Shown here piece after piece: positions 35,687 to 42,430 of a stretch of 64,000 nt of DNA (positions are counted from its first letter, which is position 1; each line of letters opens with the position of its first letter). The stretch covers positions 1 to 64,000 of the forward strand of contig NZ_CP036259.1 of the NCBI RefSeq assembly GCF_007641255.1. The letters are read 5' to 3'. The DNA is from Sporomusa termitida (GTDB lineage: Bacteria; Bacillota; Negativicutes; Sporomusales; Sporomusaceae). A program made the translations under genes and the position numbers. A model generated the notes under the pieces. The model saw only the letters and a program-made list of their open reading frames with translations, was not told where the DNA came from and made no database searches.

Positions 35687-36148
35687 TTGGATGTGAAATT
35701 AATTAATCCATTTTTAGAAGCAATAACAACAATCCTGCCGCAGCTCGGCTTTAAAGAAATCAACCGGCGCGGACTGTCGGTCAAGGAACAGCTATTGGCA
35801 AGCCAGGGGGTTACGGTAATGATCGGCATTACCAGAGGCGTTAAGGGAAATGTAGCCTATAATATGTCCGCTGATACCGCGAAGAAGGTTGCCTCAACCA
35901 TTATGATGGGAATGCCTGTGCCGGAAATGGACGAGATGGCCCAGAGCGCCCTTTCGGAAATGGTTAATATGGTTACGGCCAATGCCGCCATAAATTTTGA
36001 AAAGCAGGGTCTGTCTGTGGATATTTCGCCTCCCAGCATTGTTGTTGGTAGTGAGTACACCGTACAGGTAAGCAATACTAAGTATTTGGCGCTTAGTTTA
36101 CTGATCGATTCTGAGCCTATTGAGGTTAATGTTAGCCTTGGCGTATAG
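35687..36148 (+). CDS. cheX: CheX-like chemotaxis phosphatase domain protein
   Basis: The 153-residue protein matches stand-alone CheX proteins: MDVKLINPFLEA start, a central helix with the E-x2-N phosphatase motif (SEMVNMVTANA), and a beta-rich C-terminus. CheX dephosphorylates CheY-P in other bacteria. The TTG start lies nine bases after TTGGAGG and gives the usual N-terminus; an ATG 30 bases earlier lacks a ribosome site. No chemotaxis genes are nearby, so its partner is elsewhere. Confidence 0.8.
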   Translation: MDVKLINPFLEAITTILPQLGFKEINRRGLSVKEQLLASQGVTVMIGITRGVKGNVAYNMSADTAKKVASTIMMGMPVPEMDEMAQSALSEMVNMVTANAAINFEKQGLSVDISPPSIVVGSEYTVQVSNTKYLALSLLIDSEPIEVNVSLGV

Positions 36149-36174
36149 ATAAAAAAATGCGGTTCATTTCAAAC

Positions 36175-36239
36175 TTAGCCATGCGTCTTATCTGCCGAAG
36201 CTGGGAAGCCTATGGCCGGCAAAGACGGACAACGGCTAA
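36175..36239 (+). promoter_or_regulatory. Nested hairpin of unknown role before the tRNA operon
   Basis: Three nested perfect helices can form: TTAGCC/GGCTAA, CGTCTT/AAGACG and TGCCG/CGGCA, capped by a 19-base loop. There is no T-tail on the plus strand; on the minus strand an outlying run of seven T exists 25 bases away. It lies 26 bases after the cheX-like stop. Confidence 0.6.
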
Positions 36240-36265
36240 ATGTAAAAATTACTAGTAAAAAGATG

Positions 36266-36294
36266 TTGACACAGCATCATCGGTATTATATAAT
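36266..36294 (+). promoter_or_regulatory. Promoter of the tRNA cluster
   Basis: TTGACA and TATAAT with a 17-base spacer, 38 bases before the first tRNA; a consensus promoter suited to stable RNA. Confidence 0.9.
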
Positions 36295-36331
36295 ATGTTT
36301 TGTCACTAGACAGGGCTAACAAAAAAAAGAT

Positions 36332-36407
36332 GCTGGCGTAGCTCAATTGGTAGAGCAGCTGACTTGTAATCAGCAGGTTGGGGGTTCAATTCCTCTCGCC
36401 AGCTCCA
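36332..36407 (+). tRNA. tRNA-Thr (UGU)
   Basis: A 76-base cloverleaf with acceptor stem GCTGGCG/CGCCAGC, D-arm AGCTCAATTGGTAGAGC, anticodon TGT in a CTGAC/CAG-type stem, T-loop GTTCAAT and encoded CCA. Confidence 0.95.
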
Positions 36408-36416
36408 TCCAAATTC

Positions 36417-36501
36417 GGAGGGATTCCCGAGTGGCTAAAGGGAGCAGACTGTAAATCTGCCGTCTTTGACTTCGGTGGTTCGAATCCACCTCCCTCCACC
36501 A
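36417..36501 (+). tRNA. tRNA-Tyr (GUA)
   Basis: An 85-base class II tRNA with acceptor GGAGGGA/TCCCTCC, anticodon GTA in GACTGTAAATC, a long variable arm (CGTCTTTGACTTCG), T-loop GTTCGAA and encoded CCA. The long arm and anticodon identify tyrosine. Confidence 0.95.
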
Positions 36502-36520
36502 ATCACAATCTTAATAACAT

Positions 36521-36596
<76 letters not shown>

Positions 36597-36710
36597 AAGT
36601 AATTCACGTGCTTTATAGGTTCTAACCTGAATTTATAAAGCACAGCTTTATAAAGAAACGAACTCTATTAACCCCACCATCTGCGACAAGCCAACTATCT
36701 GCCACGCAGC

Positions 36711-36838
36711 CGCAAACGGCTTAGTAGTGTCCAGATGCGAGGCGCACCGGAAAAGCGTGCAGCGCGGCGCACTGGGAAGTGCGTAAGCAAACGCTTTGAG
36801 GAGCAACGAAGCAGATGGGCGCTAATAAGTCGTTTGCG
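36711..36838. repeat. 128-base inverted-repeat element within the tRNA cluster
   Basis: The 248-base gap between tRNA-fMet and the second tRNA-Thr contains a block bounded by CGCAAACGGCTTAGTAG and CTAATAAGTCGTTTGCG, near-perfect inverted repeats of 17 bases. Inside are GC-rich short palindromes (GGCGCACCGG, GCGCGGCGC). A second pair, CCATCTGC (36677) and GCAGATGG (36811), partly overlaps it. It looks like a small non-coding mobile or REP-like element; no ORF is apparent. Upstream, 36600-36650 contains a separate hairpin, GTGCTTTATA and TATAAAGCAC. Confidence 0.6.
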
Positions 36839-36844
36839 CTATTT

Positions 36845-36920
36845 GCTGGTGTAGCTCAGTCGGTAGAGCGTATCCTTGGTAAGGATAAGGCCACCGGTTC
36901 AATCCCGGTCACTAGCTCCA
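36845..36920 (+). tRNA. tRNA-Thr (GGU)
   Basis: Acceptor GCTGGTG/CACTAGC with one G-T pair, D-arm AGCTCAGTCGGTAGAGC, anticodon stem TATCC/GGATA enclosing TTGGTAA (anticodon GGT), T-arm ACCGG/CCGGT and encoded CCA. Confidence 0.95.
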
Positions 36921-36929
36921 TCCTAATAT

Positions 36930-37006
36930 GGCGGCGTAGCTCAGTTGGCTAGAGCATTCGGTTCATACCCGAAGTGTCCGGGGTTCAAATCCCTGCGCCG
37001 CCACCA
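36930..37006 (+). tRNA. tRNA-Met (CAU), elongator
   Basis: Acceptor GGCGGCG/CGCCGCC, D-arm AGCTCAGTTGGCTAGAGC, anticodon stem TTCGG/CCGAA around TTCATAC, T-loop GTTCAAA and encoded CCA. The fully paired acceptor excludes initiator; a CAU isoleucine tRNA is less likely on overall sequence. Confidence 0.9.
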
Positions 37007-37015
37007 TGTAAATAT

Positions 37016-37045
37016 AAAAACCCTGCAGATATTTGCAGGGTTTTT
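37016..37045 (+). terminator. Terminator after the tRNA cluster
   Basis: AAAAACCCTGCA and TGCAGGGTTTTT form a 12-bp perfect stem with a T-run, ending the tRNA transcript before tuf. Confidence 0.92.
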
Positions 37046-37183
37046 ATATTTATTGCTGGCGGCAGCAGGAATTTTGCTTATTAAATAGAATAATCTAGTT
37101 TTGTAAAATGATGTATACTGCTGATTATTTGTGTTAATACATAATATGATAAAGTTATAATTAAGGGGAGGTAACACTCGAAA

Positions 37184-38386
37184 ATGGCTAAGAAAAAGTT
37201 TGAAAGAAACAAACCCCATGTTAACATTGGTACAATTGGTCACGTTGACCATGGCAAAACCTCGCTGACTGCCGCAATTACCATGACGCTGGCCAAACAC
37301 GGCGGCGCCGAGTTCATGGCCTATGATCAAATCGATAAAGCACCGGAAGAAAGAGAACGCGGTATTACCATCAACACCGCCCACGTGGAATATGAAACTC
37401 CTGCCCGCCACTATGCGCATGTTGACTGCCCGGGCCATGCGGACTATGTTAAAAACATGATCACCGGGGCCGCCCAAATGGACGGCGCCATCCTGGTTGT
37501 ATCGGCCGCTGACGGCCCGATGCCGCAGACCCGTGAACACATCCTGCTGTCCCGCCAGGTAGGCGTACCGGCCATGGTTGTGTTCCTGAACAAAGCGGAT
37601 CTGGTTGATGACGCGGAGTTGATGGAACTGGTGGAAATGGAAGTGCGCGAACTGCTTTCCAGCTACGAATTCCCCGGTGACGACATTCCGGTAGTGAGCG
37701 GTTCGGCAGTAAAAGTACTTAACTGCGGCTGCGCCAAGCGCGAATGCGAATGGTGCGGCAAGATTCATGAACTGATGGACAAAGTTGACGGCTACATCCC
37801 GACGCCGGAACGGGCCACTGATAAACCGTTCCTGATGCCGGTGGAAGACGTATTTACCATTACCGGCCGGGGTACAGTAGCAACCGGCCGTGTAGAGCGG
37901 GGTGTAGTAAAAGTCAGTGATACCATCGAAATCGTAGGTATGACAGAAAAACCGAAATCAACCGTAGTAACGGGCGTAGAAATGTTCCGTAAGCTGCTGG
38001 ATTCGGCCGTGGCCGGGGATAATATCGGTGCCCTGCTGCGTGGTGTTGACCGGAAAGAAATCGAACGGGGCCAGGTACTGGCAAAACCAGGTTCGATTAA
38101 ACCGCACACCAAATTCAAATCGGAAGTATATGTACTGTCGAAAGAAGAAGGCGGCCGTCATACCCCGTTTTTTAACGGCTACCGTCCGCAGTTCTACTTC
38201 CGGACAACGGACGTAACCGGTGTTGTTACCCTGCCGGAAGGCGTGGAAATGGTAATGCCTGGCGACAACATTCAAATGGACATCGCCCTGATTACCCCGA
38301 TCGCTATTGAAGAAGGCCTGCGTTTTGCAATCCGTGAAGGCGGCCGCACCGTTGGTGCCGGCGTTGTAACTGCGGTTGTTGAATAG
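37184..38386 (+). CDS. tuf: Elongation factor Tu (copy 1)
   Basis: The 400-residue GTPase delivers aminoacyl-tRNA to the ribosome. [16 protein letters not shown] and NKAD form the nucleotide site, and domains 2 and 3 are complete. Residues 180-192 ([13 protein letters not shown]) form a Cys-rich segment not present in E. coli or Bacillus EF-Tu. The protein is identical to copy 2 at 54370, and nucleotide identity appears to extend from the ribosome site (37167) to nine bases past the stop. It follows the tRNA cluster and has its own terminator. Confidence 0.97.
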   Translation: MAKKKFERNKPHVNIGTIGHVDHGKTSLTAAITMTLAKHGGAEFMAYDQIDKAPEERERGITINTAHVEYETPARHYAHVDCPGHADYVKNMITGAAQMDGAILVVSAADGPMPQTREHILLSRQVGVPAMVVFLNKADLVDDAELMELVEMEVRELLSSYEFPGDDIPVVSGSAVKVLNCGCAKRECEWCGKIHELMDKVDGYIPTPERATDKPFLMPVEDVFTITGRGTVATGRVERGVVKVSDTIEIVGMTEKPKSTVVTGVEMFRKLLDSAVAGDNIGALLRGVDRKEIERGQVLAKPGSIKPHTKFKSEVYVLSKEEGGRHTPFFNGYRPQFYFRTTDVTGVVTLPEGVEMVMPGDNIQMDIALITPIAIEEGLRFAIREGGRTVGAGVVTAVVE

Positions 38387-38446
38387 TTAAAATATGTTAT
38401 TTTATAGAAAAACTGTATATTTGAAGTTTTATATGATATAATAAAT

Positions 38447-38473
38447 AGGCAGGGAAATAACCCTGCCTTATTT
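38447..38473 (+). terminator. Terminator after tuf copy 1
   Basis: AGGCAGGG and CCCTGCCT form an 8-bp perfect stem with a 6-base loop, followed by TATTTATT. Confidence 0.8.
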
Positions 38474-38528
38474 ATTGACATGCCCGAACCTGTGGGCTAT
38501 TGACATGCCGATATAATTATGATAAATT
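38473..38528 (+). promoter_or_regulatory. Candidate rpmG promoter with a direct repeat
   Basis: The 12-mer TATTGACATGCC occurs twice, at 38473 and 38498. The second copy's TTGACA (38500) has TAAATT 17 bases downstream as a possible -10. The repeats could be duplicate -35 elements or a protein-binding site. Confidence 0.5.
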
Positions 38529-38605
38529 GTATTAGTGACATTTAAGAAAAACTATTAAATTATAGACTCACGGCGCTATATTTACTGGTAAGAGAGGTGT
38601 ACAGG

Positions 38606-38755
38606 ATGCGCAACGCGGTAACATTGGCCTGCACAGAATGCAAACAACGCAATTATCAGACCAATAAAAACAAGAAAAATGACCCGGATAGATTGGAGTT
38701 TAACAAATACTGCAAGTTTTGCAAGAAACAAACTCCGCACAAAGAAACAAAGTAA
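38606..38755 (+). CDS. rpmG: Ribosomal protein bL33
   Basis: This 49-residue large-subunit protein ([17 protein letters not shown] start) carries two zinc-binding pairs, CTEC and CKFC, the zinc-containing form of L33. The ATG follows AGAGAGGTG with an eleven-base gap. It opens the rpmG-secE-nusG unit, as in most Firmicutes. Confidence 0.93.
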   Translation: MRNAVTLACTECKQRNYQTNKNKKNDPDRLEFNKYCKFCKKQTPHKETK

Positions 38756-38885
38756 CTGTAACAATTGCTTAAGTTTGCCACTATAAGTAGTGGTGTGGTC
38801 GATTGGTAGAGTAGCAATCTTTCAATCCCTTGCGGGGCTTAAGCATTGTTGCCTTTATCAAAATGCACGCACAGGATGTGAGAGA

Positions 38886-39101
38886 ATGGCCGCCCAGGAA
38901 ACAGCTGTCCAGACGAATACATCGCGCTGGAAGAAATTTTTACGGGAAGTAAAAGCTGAATTAAAAAAGGTAACGTGGCCGGGCAAATCAGAACTTATTT
39001 CCTATACGGGAATCGTATTTGTGACGGTTATTGTTGTTGCTGCTCTGATATGGGTAATTGATGCTTCGTTTACTCAGGTGTTAAAGGTGATCATGAAGTA
39101 G
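38886..39101 (+). CDS. secE: Preprotein translocase subunit SecE
   Basis: The 71-residue protein has a basic amphipathic helix (RWKKFLREVKAELKKVTWPG) and one C-terminal membrane helix, the short single-span SecE of Gram-positive-type bacteria. It is an essential part of SecYEG. The start ATG lies after AGGATGTGAGAG; the in-frame region upstream reads through an untranslated spacer. The 130 bases between rpmG and secE hold a possible tRNA remnant. Confidence 0.92.
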   Translation: MAAQETAVQTNTSRWKKFLREVKAELKKVTWPGKSELISYTGIVFVTVIVVAALIWVIDASFTQVLKVIMK

Positions 39102-39140
39102 ACTGGGGAGGTGGGGGACGTATTAGCGTCCCTTGAGGCT

Positions 39141-39683
39141 ATGGAATCCGAAAAGCTCGAAAAACACTGGTATGTTATCCATACATATTCCGGTTATGAA
39201 AACAAGGTAAAAGCCAATTTGGAGAAAAAAGTCCATTCTATGGCAATGGAAAACGAAGTCTTCCGTGTGCTTGTACCCATGGAAGATGAAGTGGAAATAA
39301 AAGACGGTAAGAAAAAAATTACCAAGAAAAAAGTTTTCCCCGGATATGTTCTGGTAGAAATGATTGTAACAGACCGCTCCTGGTATGTTGTGCGCAATAC
39401 GCCGGGGGTTACTGGTTTTGTCGGTTCAGGAACCAAGCCGATTCCTTTGAGCGAAAGTGAAGTCAAACATATCCTCAAATCAATGGGTATGGAAGAGGCT
39501 AAACCCAAAATAAATGTTGAACTCAATCAGTTAGTGCGAATTACTTCTGGTGCCTTTGAAAATTGGACAGCCACGGTAATGGATATTAATCCTGATCGGG
39601 GCAAGCTTAAAGTGCTTGTCAACATGTTTGGTCGGGAAACACCTGTAGAGCTTGAGTTTACTCAGGTCACGAAAGTTGATTAA
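39141..39683 (+). CDS. nusG: Transcription termination/antitermination factor NusG
   Basis: The 180-residue protein has an N-terminal NGN domain ([20 protein letters not shown], then PGYVLVEM) that binds RNA polymerase and a C-terminal KOW domain (about 125-180). I chose the ATG closest to the family N-terminus; a GTG at 39111, directly behind GGGGAG, would add ten residues. A perfect hairpin (GGGACG/CGTCCC, 39115-39132) lies between that ribosome-site sequence and this ATG. Confidence 0.9.
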   Translation: MESEKLEKHWYVIHTYSGYENKVKANLEKKVHSMAMENEVFRVLVPMEDEVEIKDGKKKITKKKVFPGYVLVEMIVTDRSWYVVRNTPGVTGFVGSGTKPIPLSESEVKHILKSMGMEEAKPKINVELNQLVRITSGAFENWTATVMDINPDRGKLKVLVNMFGRETPVELEFTQVTKVD

Positions 39684-39697
39684 GGAGGTGTAATATA

Positions 39698-40123
39698 ATG
39701 GCTAAAAAGGTTGTAAAGCTTGTAAAACTGCAAGTTCCCGCAGGTAAAGCTACTCCGGCTCCTCCTGTAGGTCCGGCTCTTGGTCAGGCTGGCGTCAATA
39801 TCATGGCTTTTGTTAAGGAGTTTAACGAAAGAACGGCCAAACAAGCGGGTCTTATTATTCCGGTCGAAATTACGGTATTTGAAGATAGATCATTTACCTT
39901 TATCACCAAGACTCCACCTGCCGCTATTCTTTTGAAAAAAGCTGCCGGTATTGAAACTGCTTCCGGCGAACCTAACACAAAGAAGGTTGCTAAAGTTAAG
40001 CGGGATAAGGTGCGGGAAATCGCCGAATCTAAAATGCAAGACCTCAATGCTGCCAGCGTAGAAGCTGCTGTGCGGATGATTGAAGGAACTGCCCGCAGTA
40101 TGGGCATTGACGTCGTCGATTAA
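39698..40123 (+). CDS. rplK: Ribosomal protein uL11
   Basis: The 141-residue protein forms the base of the L7/L12 stalk and part of the thiostrepton/GTPase centre. The proline-rich N-terminal domain ([20 protein letters not shown]) and the rRNA-binding C-terminal domain are standard in sequence and length. The ATG follows TAAGGAGG. The factor is 14 bases after nusG. Confidence 0.97.
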   Translation: MAKKVVKLVKLQVPAGKATPAPPVGPALGQAGVNIMAFVKEFNERTAKQAGLIIPVEITVFEDRSFTFITKTPPAAILLKKAAGIETASGEPNTKKVAKVKRDKVREIAESKMQDLNAASVEAAVRMIEGTARSMGIDVVD

Positions 40124-40186
40124 TAGCGGCGTCGTAAGTGGGAGGACTAAGTACTTCCGTTATTACCACAAAGGAGGTTGATTAAT

Positions 40187-40891
40187 ATGCCTAAACATGG
40201 CAAGAAGTATATCGAAGCTGCTAAACTTGTCGATTTAGATAAGTTATATGACCCTGATGAAGCAGTAGAACTGGTAAAAAAGACTGCAAGTGCTAAGTTT
40301 GACCAAACTGTAGAAGTTGCGGTTAAACTGGGCGTTGACCCGAAACATGCAGATCAGCAGGTTCGCGGTGCTGTTGTGCTTCCTCACGGCACCGGTAAAA
40401 CCAAACGGGTGCTGGTATTCGCCAAAGGGGAAAAGGCCAAAGAAGCTGAGGCCGCCGGTGCAGAATTCGTCGGTGCTGAAGATATGGTGGAAAAAATTCA
40501 GGGTGGCTGGGCTGATTTTGATGTAGCGGTGGCTACACCTGATATGATGGGTATGGTGGGGCGCCTGGGTAAGATTCTCGGACCCCGGGGCTTAATGCCT
40601 AATCCCAAAGTTGGTACTGTTACTCTTGATGTAACCCGTGCCATTAATGAAATTAAAGCCGGTAAGATTGAATACCGTACCGATAAAGCCGGTAATATCC
40701 ATGCTCCTATCGGCAAAGTTTCTTTTGACAGTGAAAAACTGCTTAAGAATTTTTATACACTGATTGATACCTTGATTAAGGTTAAGCCATCTGCTGCCAA
40801 AGGCCAGTATATGCGCAATATTTCCTTAAGCTCAACTATGGGCCCTGGTGTCAAAGTTAATCCGCTCAAAGCACCCGGCAAAAAAGAGTAA
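40187..40891 (+). CDS. rplA: Ribosomal protein uL1
   Basis: The 234-residue two-domain protein binds 23S rRNA at the E-site stalk and can repress its own operon by binding a matching mRNA site. [20 protein letters not shown] and [14 protein letters not shown] are family signatures. The ATG follows AAAGGAGG; an earlier in-frame TTG overlaps it. Confidence 0.97.
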   Translation: MPKHGKKYIEAAKLVDLDKLYDPDEAVELVKKTASAKFDQTVEVAVKLGVDPKHADQQVRGAVVLPHGTGKTKRVLVFAKGEKAKEAEAAGAEFVGAEDMVEKIQGGWADFDVAVATPDMMGMVGRLGKILGPRGLMPNPKVGTVTLDVTRAINEIKAGKIEYRTDKAGNIHAPIGKVSFDSEKLLKNFYTLIDTLIKVKPSAAKGQYMRNISLSSTMGPGVKVNPLKAPGKKE

Positions 40892-40899
40892 CATTCATA

Positions 40900-41048
40900 A
40901 AGTTTATATGCATAAGGCTGTAGACCGCAGGTTATACAAGTAAAAGCTTTTAGGATGAGCTTTCCTGCCGAGGCCGGGGATTTGCAGCGTGTAACTCAAA
41001 ATGGTTATAACGCGGCCTCCGGTGTGTTTACACTGGAGGCCGCTTTTG
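40900..41048 (+). promoter_or_regulatory. L10 leader with attenuator terminator
   Basis: The 186-base rplA-rplJ spacer holds the conserved L10(L12)4 binding leader: GGCTGTAGACCGCAGG and the later CCTGCCGAGG match the Firmicutes L10 leader consensus. A strong intrinsic terminator, GCGGCCTCC/GGAGGCCGC plus TTTTGCTTT, follows at 41012-41048. Excess L10-L12 complex is expected to bind it and promote termination before rplJ. Confidence 0.88.
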
Positions 41049-41077
41049 CTTTATGCTTTTTAAAGGAGGTGTAATAA

Positions 41078-41608
41078 ATGGCTATCACACAAGAAAAACA
41101 ACAGTCGGTTGCTGATCTGAAAGCAAAGCTCAGTATTACCAAAGGTGCCGTTCTGACCAATTACCGCGGCTTAACTGTGGCTCAGGATACCAAACTGCGT
41201 CGCAAGCTGCGTGAAGCAGGTGTTGAATACCGGGTGTTTAAGAATACCCTGACACGCATTGCTGCCAAAGAAGCTGGTATTGAAGGCCTTGATCCTTATC
41301 TGGAAGGACCGACCGCCATTGCCATGTCTGCGACTGATCCTGTGGCTCCGGCCAAGGTTATTTCTGATTTTGTCAAGGAAAACAAACTGCAGACGCTGGA
41401 AGTAAAAGCTGGTTTGGTAGAAGGCAAGGTAATTGACGCTAATGGCGTTAAAGCCCTGTCCAACCTGCCCGCGCGCGAAGTGCTTATTGCTCAGGTTCTA
41501 GCGGGAATGCAGGCTCCTATCGCCGGTTTTGTCAATGTGCTTTCCGGCACTGTGCGCAATCTGGTGTATGCGCTTGACGCTGTTCGTCAACAAAAAGAAT
41601 CAGCGTAA
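41078..41608 (+). CDS. rplJ: Ribosomal protein uL10
   Basis: The 176-residue stalk base protein anchors L7/L12 dimers by its C-terminal helix and is the autoregulator of this operon through the upstream leader. VLTNYRGLTVAQ and EYRVFKNTL are characteristic. The ATG follows AAAGGAGGTG. Confidence 0.97.
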   Translation: MAITQEKQQSVADLKAKLSITKGAVLTNYRGLTVAQDTKLRRKLREAGVEYRVFKNTLTRIAAKEAGIEGLDPYLEGPTAIAMSATDPVAPAKVISDFVKENKLQTLEVKAGLVEGKVIDANGVKALSNLPAREVLIAQVLAGMQAPIAGFVNVLSGTVRNLVYALDAVRQQKESA

Positions 41609-41660
41609 TCTAGTTAGCTTAGAAAATAATTTTAAATGAATTTTGTGGAGGTATTTTAAC

Positions 41661-42029
41661 ATGACTAAAGAACAAATTATGGAAGCCATTGAGCAAATGA
41701 CTGTGCTCGAACTTTCCGAACTGGTAAAAGCTCTGGAAGAAAAATTCGGTGTTTCTGCCGCTGCTCCTGCTGCCGCTGCTGCTCCTGCTGCCGCTGCCGC
41801 CCCTGTTGCTGAAGAACAAACCGAGTTTGACGTAATTTTGACCAACGCCGGCGCAGGCAAAATTAATGTTATTAAGGTTGTGCGCGAAGTTACCGGTCTT
41901 GGCCTCAAAGAAGCTAAAGATATGGTTGACAGTGCACCTAAAGCAATCAAAGAAAAAATCTCCAAAGCGGATGCCGAAGCTCTTAAAGCTAAACTTGTTG
42001 AAGCTGGCGCAACTGTAGAAGTTAAATAA
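41661..42029 (+). CDS. rplL: Ribosomal protein bL12 (L7/L12)
   Basis: The 122-residue stalk protein has an N-terminal dimerisation domain, an Ala/Pro hinge (near residues 37-54) and a C-terminal factor-binding domain with [15 protein letters not shown]. The ATG follows TGGAGG; the upstream in-frame codon is not credible. It ends the rplKAJL unit at a strong terminator. Confidence 0.97.
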   Translation: MTKEQIMEAIEQMTVLELSELVKALEEKFGVSAAAPAAAAAPAAAAAPVAEEQTEFDVILTNAGAGKINVIKVVREVTGLGLKEAKDMVDSAPKAIKEKISKADAEALKAKLVEAGATVEVK

Positions 42030-42040
42030 TTTAACTTAAT

Positions 42041-42072
42041 AAAAGGAGCACCTGTGCAGGTGCTCCTTTTTA
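42041..42072 (+). terminator. rplL terminator
   Basis: AAAAGGAGCACCTG and CAGGTGCTCCTTTT form a 14-bp perfect stem with only a two-base spacer and a T-run. It separates the stalk genes from rpoBC more strongly than is usual. Confidence 0.9.
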
Positions 42073-42107
42073 AATTTCAAATAATTTCATATTATCCCTA
42101 ATTTTTC

Positions 42108-42136
42108 TTGACGAATTAGAGAAGATATGATACCAT
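42108..42136 (+). promoter_or_regulatory. Candidate rpoBC promoter
   Basis: TTGACG with TACCAT 17 bases away (or the AT-rich segment just after it) lies beyond the rplL terminator and 300 bases before rpoB. The leader carries a small ORF (42247-42291, 14 codons) and a further terminator. Confidence 0.45.
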
Positions 42137-42277
42137 TATATATCGCCGTACATGTTTATATTTACTAGCTGTCTGCTGGAATTTTTTATGAAAAACCTTA
42201 TAAAATCCGGCGTATAAATTTCGGAATGGCAGGAAATAGTAATATAATGGAGGATGAATCGGTCTTCATCGAAAAAA

Positions 42278-42326
42278 AGCAAGGACCTTGATTATTAGAT
42301 AGAGCCTTGCTTGTTTTGTATTTTTT
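42278..42326 (+). terminator. Terminator in the rpoB leader (possible attenuator)
   Basis: AGCAAGG and CCTTGCT form a 7-bp stem with a 20-base loop, followed by a T-rich tract ending TTTTTT. Any transcript reaching rpoB from the upstream promoter must read through it. Confidence 0.7.
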
Positions 42327-42430
42327 ATCATTCATTTTACCGGCTTAGTATTTGCGGAATATTACTATCTTATGTGTAGGATATGATGATAACGCACTAT
42401 GTCTGTGTAAAATGGCTAAGGGGTGGGTTA

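Noticed and set aside
36941-37768. Long minus-strand ORFs opposite tuf (also 54286-54954)
   Set aside because: They are antisense shadows of the highly codon-biased EF-Tu gene, lack ribosome sites and recur identically at both tuf copies only because the sense genes are identical.
42247-42291. 14-codon ORF in the rpoB leader as a definite gene
   Set aside because: The ribosome site is weak and the composition unremarkable. It is mentioned only as part of the leader, not called as a CDS.
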